A DNA stretch of 64,000 nucleotides, from positions 24,211,220 to 24,275,219 of the forward strand of contig JARWKL010000015.1 of assembly GCA_029961685.1 (NCBI GenBank), in the 5' to 3' direction. The position numbers and the translations under genes were made by a program. The stretch's first letter is position 1; each line of letters opens with the position of its first letter. Positions 58,101 to 64,000 of this stretch are shown piece after piece. The notes below the pieces were generated by a model, which did not search any database, had not been told where the DNA came from, and worked only from the letters and a program-made list of their open reading frames with translations. Origin of the DNA: Aristolochia californica. Its lineage: Eukaryota > Streptophyta > Magnoliopsida > Piperales > Aristolochiaceae.

Positions 58101-59980
58101 TATTCTGTGTCTAATAACTGCCATTATGAGCCTAAGGGGAGCGCAACTCACAGCATGATTAAATCCTGTAGGTTCCCAAGCTCCTTTGGTATGGGTCCTG
58201 ACAAGGCGTTGATACCCAAACTCCTAATAAGAAAATCATTTACGAATTCAGTAACATTAGAATATCTTGCAATACAATGCATATTTATCTAAACACTGTT
58301 GGATGCATCAATTTTCCCCTTAAAAGGTTATAGCCTTCGTCAAACTGCAAAATCATCAACAACTTACAAGTACTGCATGCGAGTTAAATTTCCAATACTG
58401 GGTGGCAGGGGACCACTCAAGAAATTTTGACCCAAAATCCTGAAAACAACAGAGAGAAATCAATCACCCACTTCAGAAGATACTCCATATTAGCCTTGAA
58501 TTGCTAGAGAACAATGGGGTTTTCAGTTTCTTGATCTCCCCAACGTTTTCTCTCACTGATCATCATCGAGTTCAAAAACTACTTGAGTACGGAAAACATT
58601 CATACAGATTGGTGAGCCGAGTCAAATTTCCAATCTCATTCGGAATAGCCCCTCTTGCGTCCAGCGCATATACCTTACTGAAGAAAGCTCGATAGCGTCA
58701 GAAACGACTGAGATAGTAAAATGAGGTGCGGGTGGCAGCAAGGAGAGAGGAAAGACTTACAGCGCTGTTACGCGACAAATGGTTCCGTTGATGAATGAAC
58801 AATCGCATTTGACAGCTGGGTTGATGTTCTGATCATCAACGGTGGAAGAATCAGTGGCCGTACCGCTGCAAATCTCCCCGCTGGTGTTCCACGTCTCCGA
58901 AGCAGCTGAAACTCCCCATTGTTGAAACATGGAGTTGATAATACTCGCTGCGCATGGTAGCATCAAGACCGTTAGTTTTAACTGATCGCTCTCGGCTTCC
59001 CGCCTTCCCTGAAGTTCCAACCCGAGCTGACACAGACCAGAAGTCTATTTTTTTCCGGTTCTGTCTCGGTTTCGAAAGTAGTAGGTTGATTTATAGGAAA
59101 GACTCGGGGTTTTTAAGCTTTGTCAACCAGTGACACTTGTGAGCATGCTCGTTAGTTGGAAATATTTATGTCACTAATCAATTCAAACATCACGAGCATG
59201 AATATATCAGTTTAGACGTAATTTTCTCACTTAAATACGTAGAAAATTGTGGAAAATTATTCTACAGATGCTTCAAAAGTGATTTTAGGCAAAAAAATAT
59301 TTTTTTTTCTAATGCGTGTTTGTTCTTGTCAAGGAAAGAAGCAGCCCATTTTTTACCTGCAACTTGCATGCATAATCAAACTTTTAACTTGAGATTGGTG
59401 AGCACAGATAAGAACTAGAGCCAGTTATCTGTATTTCCACTACTTCTGAAATCACCATTTGTTCTTTCTAAATTGGCTGTTTAATGGCTGAAAGTCACCT
59501 ATCGACAGTTCACTGTGCAGCAGTAAATGAAAATGAAACACGTAAAGTTTCTTCTCTTCTGAACTGGGTAGGCTGAATTAAATGTTTTCTTCTTCGAGGG
59601 AAGGAAGAAGATCCATTTCAGAATCGTCTCTCTGCAGTCTGCATTTCTGTCTAATCGATAACAGATGATTGACGAAGAACCCAGAAAAGTAACAGCAATT
59701 TGCAAGAGAAATGAGAAGATCTGACTGACCCATCACGAATTATTTTAAAAAACCATCTGGGTTTCTTCTTTGCTTACAGAAGTGGAGAAGATACATAGGA
59801 GAGATATATGAAGTAGTAACCTGGTTTTGGTTTCTTGACTGAACTGTGACTCTGTGATCGGAAAGTTATCTGGTTCTTACCTTCTGAGGCGTCTGTGGTC
59901 GGCTGAGCTTGTGATCTTCCAACATGGTAGAGGAGGCAGAAGAATAGGGCGAGCAGAGCAGATTTTGAGAGGAACTTCAT
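52120..59980 (-). CDS. LRR-malectin receptor-like serine/threonine kinase, copy B, 23 exons
   Basis: Tandem paralogue of the gene at 29575-37635 with the same exon structure. Exons in transcription order: 59980-59881, 58947-58761, 58677-58606, 58439-58368, 58223-58152, 57833-57762, 57447-57376, 57275-57204, 56817-56746, 56662-56588, 56498-56427, 56283-56212, 55869-55804, 55589-55545, 55256-55195, 54721-54345, 54205-54010, 53928-53773, 53680-53562, 53471-53261, 53148-52917, 52734-52584, 52497-52120. All are in frame; 1000 aa. Signal peptide, LRRs, malectin domain, transmembrane helix and kinase motifs (GEGGFG, VAVK, HRD, DFG) are all intact. Differences from copy A: a one-codon deletion in exon 17 (GS for GSS), scattered substitutions including the LRR face ([12 protein letters not shown] for [12 protein letters not shown]), and a C-terminus ending SMNTY in place of the conserved GLVGEGR. 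The ATG at 59980 is used although the frame is open upstream, because copy A is out of frame there. Confidence 0.95.
54925..55035 (+). repeat. Possible SINE in receptor-kinase intron 15 (copy B)
   Basis: Counterpart of 32,395-32,530 with the same A-box-like 'ATTGGCCCATTGTC' and B-box-like 'GGGTTCAAATCTC', and a poly-A stretch at about 55,015. Its presence in both copies shows it was there before the duplication. Confidence 0.35.
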
Positions 59981-61412
59981 TCGTTTCGATCTTTCAGAAG
60001 TTGGGGTGGAGTTTGCTTGGAATTTGAGGATCTGTTGGGTGGAGACAGCACGACTTGTTTTTGGAGCTTTGGCTGCCAAAGTCATGGAGGCTGCTATCAT
60101 ATTTAAATCATTCCAGTAGAAAACAATACACATATGAACAAAATTTGTATGCGGAGAAAGCGATGGAGTAGAGATTTGATGGCTTTTCTTTGGTCAAAAT
60201 TAGGACGAGACTAAGGATTAAGGAGAGTTAGTTATTTATTTATTTTTGTATAAAGAATAAAATTCAAAGTTCATTTTATTTTCCATAATTTTTTTTTTGT
60301 ATTTATTGTAAAAAATTAATTAAAAAATATATTTGGATTTAGTAACAATATTTATAAAATTTGAGTGACGTAGAAATGAAAGAGATCTTGGTGAGAGACG
60401 TTTTTACTTCATATACGTAATGAGAGAAATTTGATACATTTCCTATGAATAAACTATGGCAAATATCTTTTTTTTCTTATCTTTCTCTAACTTTTTTCCT
60501 CAAATTAAATCAATTTAAAAATGGAAAATACAAAATCACGGCTGAAAAATATAAATAATATATTTTTAATTGAACTAAATTTTTTGAGTATTTATCGATT
60601 AAGGGAATGGAAACATTTCACTACGATTCCTCTTGTCCAAAAAAAATATTTAAAGAGATAAAAAATGATTTTTTTATTGTTTCAATAATTAAGGATAAAA
60701 CAATAAGTCGAGAAGATATACAAGACATAGGAAATCAATCAAATAGAATTTTTAAATTTCAAAAATTTTCAATGAAAAATGGGTCAAAGAAAATACGACT
60801 TTTCCATCATTTCATTTTCTTCTAGCCGTACAAATGATTTCAAACAAATTGACCAAATCTTAATTAGCATTTCAAGTTTTCAACGAAATAATTGTAGACA
60901 AATGTTGATAAATGATCCACATCAATATTTGGAATTGTCAAGATGGTATGAATAAGGTTTGTTCAACCCCATTTTCTAAAGCAAGGAAAGTCCTAGTGCC
61001 CTTAAAGTGGGTGGTTCAATTACTAAAGGCAAGATATTCTAGTTTGTTAGTAGCATGGTAATGAGAGGTTTGTTCAAACCATTTTCTAAAGCAAAGAAAG
61101 TCCTAATGCCCTTAAAGTTGGTGGTCCACTTGCTAAAGACAAGATATTCTAAGTTGTTGGTGGCATAGTAATGAGAGTTCAGCCCTTGATATGAAGTGTG
61201 AACTATGTAAGCATATAAGACAAATTGCACCCTAGGATGGGACAAAGCACATAAAAAATGAGTAAAAGATCATGAGAGTAGCTTAGACCCATTATCATTT
61301 TGTATTACTCTTTAGTAACAAAATATTTATTATAATTATTATAACTATTGTTATTATATCCATTATCAAAATTTCAATCATAGTATATTATCATTTTTTC
61401 AACTGCCAAATT
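59981..61412 (-). promoter_or_regulatory. Upstream region of receptor kinase copy B, with a two-unit tandem repeat
   Basis: Includes the leader and promoter of copy B. Two ~111-bp units start with 'gtttgttcaa' at 60,957 and 61,068 and share 'aaagtcc', 'tgcccttaaagt' and 'caagatattct'. They correspond to 38,021-38,245 in copy A. A segment at about 60,220-60,830 is less similar to copy A. No other gene is visible. Confidence 0.6.
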
Positions 61413-63775
61413 TGTGGCTTTATCTTTAGCCCTATACATTCACATCTTTAACTTCATTATATTACATTATCTATGAAACACCCACATGTTCCGTAGATTA
61501 TAATTTCATCCGTGTACATGAAAAATAAAGCTTACAACTAATTATTGATATAAACTCACCAAACTAATCTCTCTTTGTTCTTACAACACCCTTACAATGT
61601 CCATGATAGATAACTACAAATTAATTATTTAAGTAATTTCTTCTTTTGGATACCCACCAAATCAATTCCCTTAAAACTTAGGATTGTTTATGCTATTACA
61701 CTAATAATAAAAATGGCGATAAATCATTTTTCTTCAACCAAGATTTGCATTGTAAACTTCTTATTGAAAAATAATTTTCTTTTCTTAGTTTATTTTTCTT
61801 ATTGGTTCCTATTGAAATAATTGGCAACAAATTTTTCCTCCTCTTAACTTTTTTTGGACAAGAGTAATTGGGTAAAAAAAAAAAATTGTTCATCCTCTAA
61901 AACTGTAACAAATGTAAAAAATATTAGTCACATAGAATTGTCTTTGTCTAAGTTTTTTCTCAATGATTTTATGTTTGGCACAAATACACCCTTAATGCAC
62001 TTTAATTTTCTCTAAATCTATAAAATCATACATAGGTTTTTCTGTATTGCTCGAAGTTTTTTTGAGTTATTTGTTAGAGAAACATGTCTTTGTAGTTCTT
62101 ATCTCTAGCATCAAACTAGTCTAATTTATTTACATAGTGATCCAATCCCCAACTTTTTTCTATTACTCTTAATTCGATGGTGGACATCCAATTGGACTGC
62201 CAAAAAAAAAAATTGTAACGGTGTTACATAATGTATGTTATGCAGGTTGTAACCCTAGATTTAACTTTAGGGTGTAATGTAACATAGCCCTCCAAATATA
62301 AGTTGTATCAGATGTTGCATATTATGTAATACATAATATTGATGTGTCCACCTTGTGTCAATTATTGTTACTATCTAAAATTTTGATATTAGTAACTATG
62401 AGTAACAACAACAATACTAACATAAGAAACAAACTATCCGGTCATGATGAAGCTAGACCACATGCTAATATAAGCTTGCAAAGAAGGGAATGTGGCACTA
62501 TACATCACTATTGGAACTTCAAACTTGACTATCTTTGAAATGATACCCACTTATTTTTGGGATAATGAGATCCATTCACCTTGAAGAGTCATGTGTGTTA
62601 TTTTAAAGAAAAAACTTTTTTTTAGCATATCTCAAACCCTTTTCCTTGTTTTTCTCTCTATATTGTGGTTTTTAACATATATTTTTTTCTCTATCTCCAT
62701 TAAACTAACACAAGTAAAATCCTTTTTTGAAAAAAACAAACTATATCAGATAGTGGGCCTCTCTCTTATGATAACTAATTTATTCAGGGTGTGGTCCGAC
62801 CTCATAACAATGAGAATTGAAGAGAAACACAACAAAGTAAAGGGTATGAAAAAGAAATGGTCCCCTAGTCCCCTCACCTTGTGGCTGTCCTTGGTCATAT
62901 AATTCCATCTAGTTGTTATTGGCACGATGTCATGGTCACAAACCAAACCAAATATGATATCCAACCATCAAAATAAATGTTAAAAGGTCCCCACAAGATG
63001 TGATAGCCCCTGATTTAAATACCTCATAACTTGGCTTTTTTTAGTATTTAATAGAAAGACATTTTGGACAGTCTCATTTTGTTTCTTTTTTCAACTCTCC
63101 ACAACCTTCTAATCCTATTTGAGCCATTTTTGTTTTTTGTCTTTTTTTGGAACTTTTTGTCCATCTGTTTGTATTTGTGACTCCCTTATTTGACAATATA
63201 TGATCACCTGGCATTTTCTCATTTTGGTGAGGGTCCAATAACATGATTGACTCTTTGTAAAATGTTGAATTTATAGAAAAAAGAAATACTTTATTGACTC
63301 ATTAACCTCTCATTATATTTAGAGTACGTGAACCTCTATCTATAATAGAGGAAGGTAGTAGAGTCCAATTACAATAAAACTACCATTGTCCCAATTACAC
63401 CTAAACTCTAACACTTAAAGATATGTCATAGCATAATTAAATAACTCAATATAGATAAAAGACAAACATAACTCAAATTAGAATTCTTCTAGGATGTGAC
63501 CATAAGATAAAGATGTCTTTGTGAGCCCTTCTTGATCTTCCAACTTATGTGATAAGGATGTCAGCTGATGGTAATCATGGTGGGTCCTACTTCTTATGTG
63601 TTTGGGCCTATCTTGTGGGACTTCCTTAGTCGTGTGGGCTTGGGTCTATCTTCCAACAGAATACTTTCCCTAGAATTTACTTTATAAGTAAAATAACCAA
63701 TTTGTAGTGAAACAATGACCACTCCATGATAATGACTCTAGGAGGGCTTGTAGTGGATTGGAAGTACTTGTACAT
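61413..63775. repeat. Non-coding duplicated block, copy B
   Basis: Direct-orientation counterpart of 43,677-45,588. It carries small indels and an insertion at 63,263-63,658. No supported gene. Similarity ends after 'ggattggaagtactt' near 63,775. Confidence 0.8.
63263..63658 (-). mobile_element. Candidate solo LTR inserted in duplicated block copy B
   Basis: A 396-bp insertion relative to copy A (site near 45,490), with ends TGTTGAA...TTCCAACA. Read on minus it contains 'CTCTATTATAGATAGAGG' and 'AATAAAGTATTTC', which would fit a TATA-like core and a poly(A) signal. The flanks (TAAAA and GAATA) do not form a clean 5-bp target duplication. The insertion itself is well supported by the empty site; its class is inferred. 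Confidence 0.6.
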
Positions 63776-64000
63776 AGTTGCATGAGGGCACTAGTGTGAG
63801 TCAATGAGCAACCCTAAGTTGGTGGATGACCAAGACTAATAACATACTAAAAATTATGGTTTGATTAATATCCTCCTACTAACATTGAGGATCATGAAAA
63901 AGTTGATGATGCTCTTTTGAAAAGATTTAGGCTCATGAAAAGAATGGAGGTTTTGAAATTAATGCATTTCTTTGGGTGAAGTCCCTCATATTTTATGGTT
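63776..64000. other. Right-edge sequence without recognised gene
   Basis: Has no match to the first copy and no recognisable domain. The phrase 'ctttgggtgaagtccctcat' near the end may belong to a feature outside the window. Confidence 0.4.

Noticed and set aside
59978..60133. N-terminal extension of receptor kinase copy B by 51 residues
   Set aside because: The extended frame is broken in copy A by a one-base difference and a ~30-bp indel, while MKFL... begins a good signal peptide in both. So the extension is probably untranslated leader.

Overview
This is nuclear DNA from a flowering plant, most likely a eudicot and possibly woody. The evidence is AT-rich intergenic sequence, short exons with GT-AG introns, a HAK/KUP/KT potassium transporter, an SNAPC3/SRD2-type snRNA transcription factor, LRR-malectin receptor kinases with the 72-nt LRR exons typical of Arabidopsis subfamily LRR-VIII-2, and remnants of Ty1/copia, LINE, hAT, PIF/Harbinger and Tourist-like MITE elements. 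I found no rRNA, tRNA, CRISPR array or prokaryotic gene.

Left part (1-19.5 kb). After 3.6 kb with an LTR-like stretch, a ~32-bp minisatellite and a possible SINE comes a complete nine-exon KUP potassium transporter (3677-9610, +, 744 aa by my splicing). A one-exon three-helix membrane protein with a coiled coil follows (10574-11179, +). Next are two small single-helix, proline-tailed paralogues (12455-12664 and 13571-13852, -). From 14.8 to 17.9 kb lies a wrecked LRR receptor kinase on the minus strand. Its second exon is cut by a copia fragment, and only a signal-peptide-like exon, the start of exon 2 and the G-loop exon can still be seen. A 168-bp Tourist-like MITE with a TAA target duplication sits at 18.6 kb.

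Middle and right (19.5-64 kb). An eleven-exon SNAPC3/SRD2 gene (19529-26364, -, 476 aa) is followed by a complete 23-exon LRR-malectin receptor kinase, copy A (29575-37635, -, 1007 aa). A block starting inside SRD2 intron 2 (25426) is repeated in direct orientation from 48158. The second unit carries a promoter plus exon-1 fragment of SRD2, a second complete receptor kinase, copy B (52120-59980, -, 1000 aa), the same upstream repeats, and the same non-coding block (43.68-45.59 kb matches 61.41-63.78 kb). The 5' junction at 48158 abuts a copia reverse-transcriptase fragment. After the duplication each copy gained its own insertions. Copy A has a degenerate PIF/Harbinger element, telomere-like repeats and minisatellites at 38.3-43.6 kb, plus copia fragments at 45.6-48.2 kb. 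Copy B has a candidate solo LTR at 63.3 kb. Each copy has a related hAT element at a different site.

How it fits together. The three SRD2/receptor-kinase regions (relic, A, B) look like a small receptor-kinase cluster growing by tandem duplication and being eroded by transposons. The SRD2 5' end is a passenger in the last duplication. I see no new multi-gene system. The most interesting content is the recent receptor-kinase pair, in which B has lost the conserved C-terminal tail through a deletion between short repeats, and the exact duplication junction.
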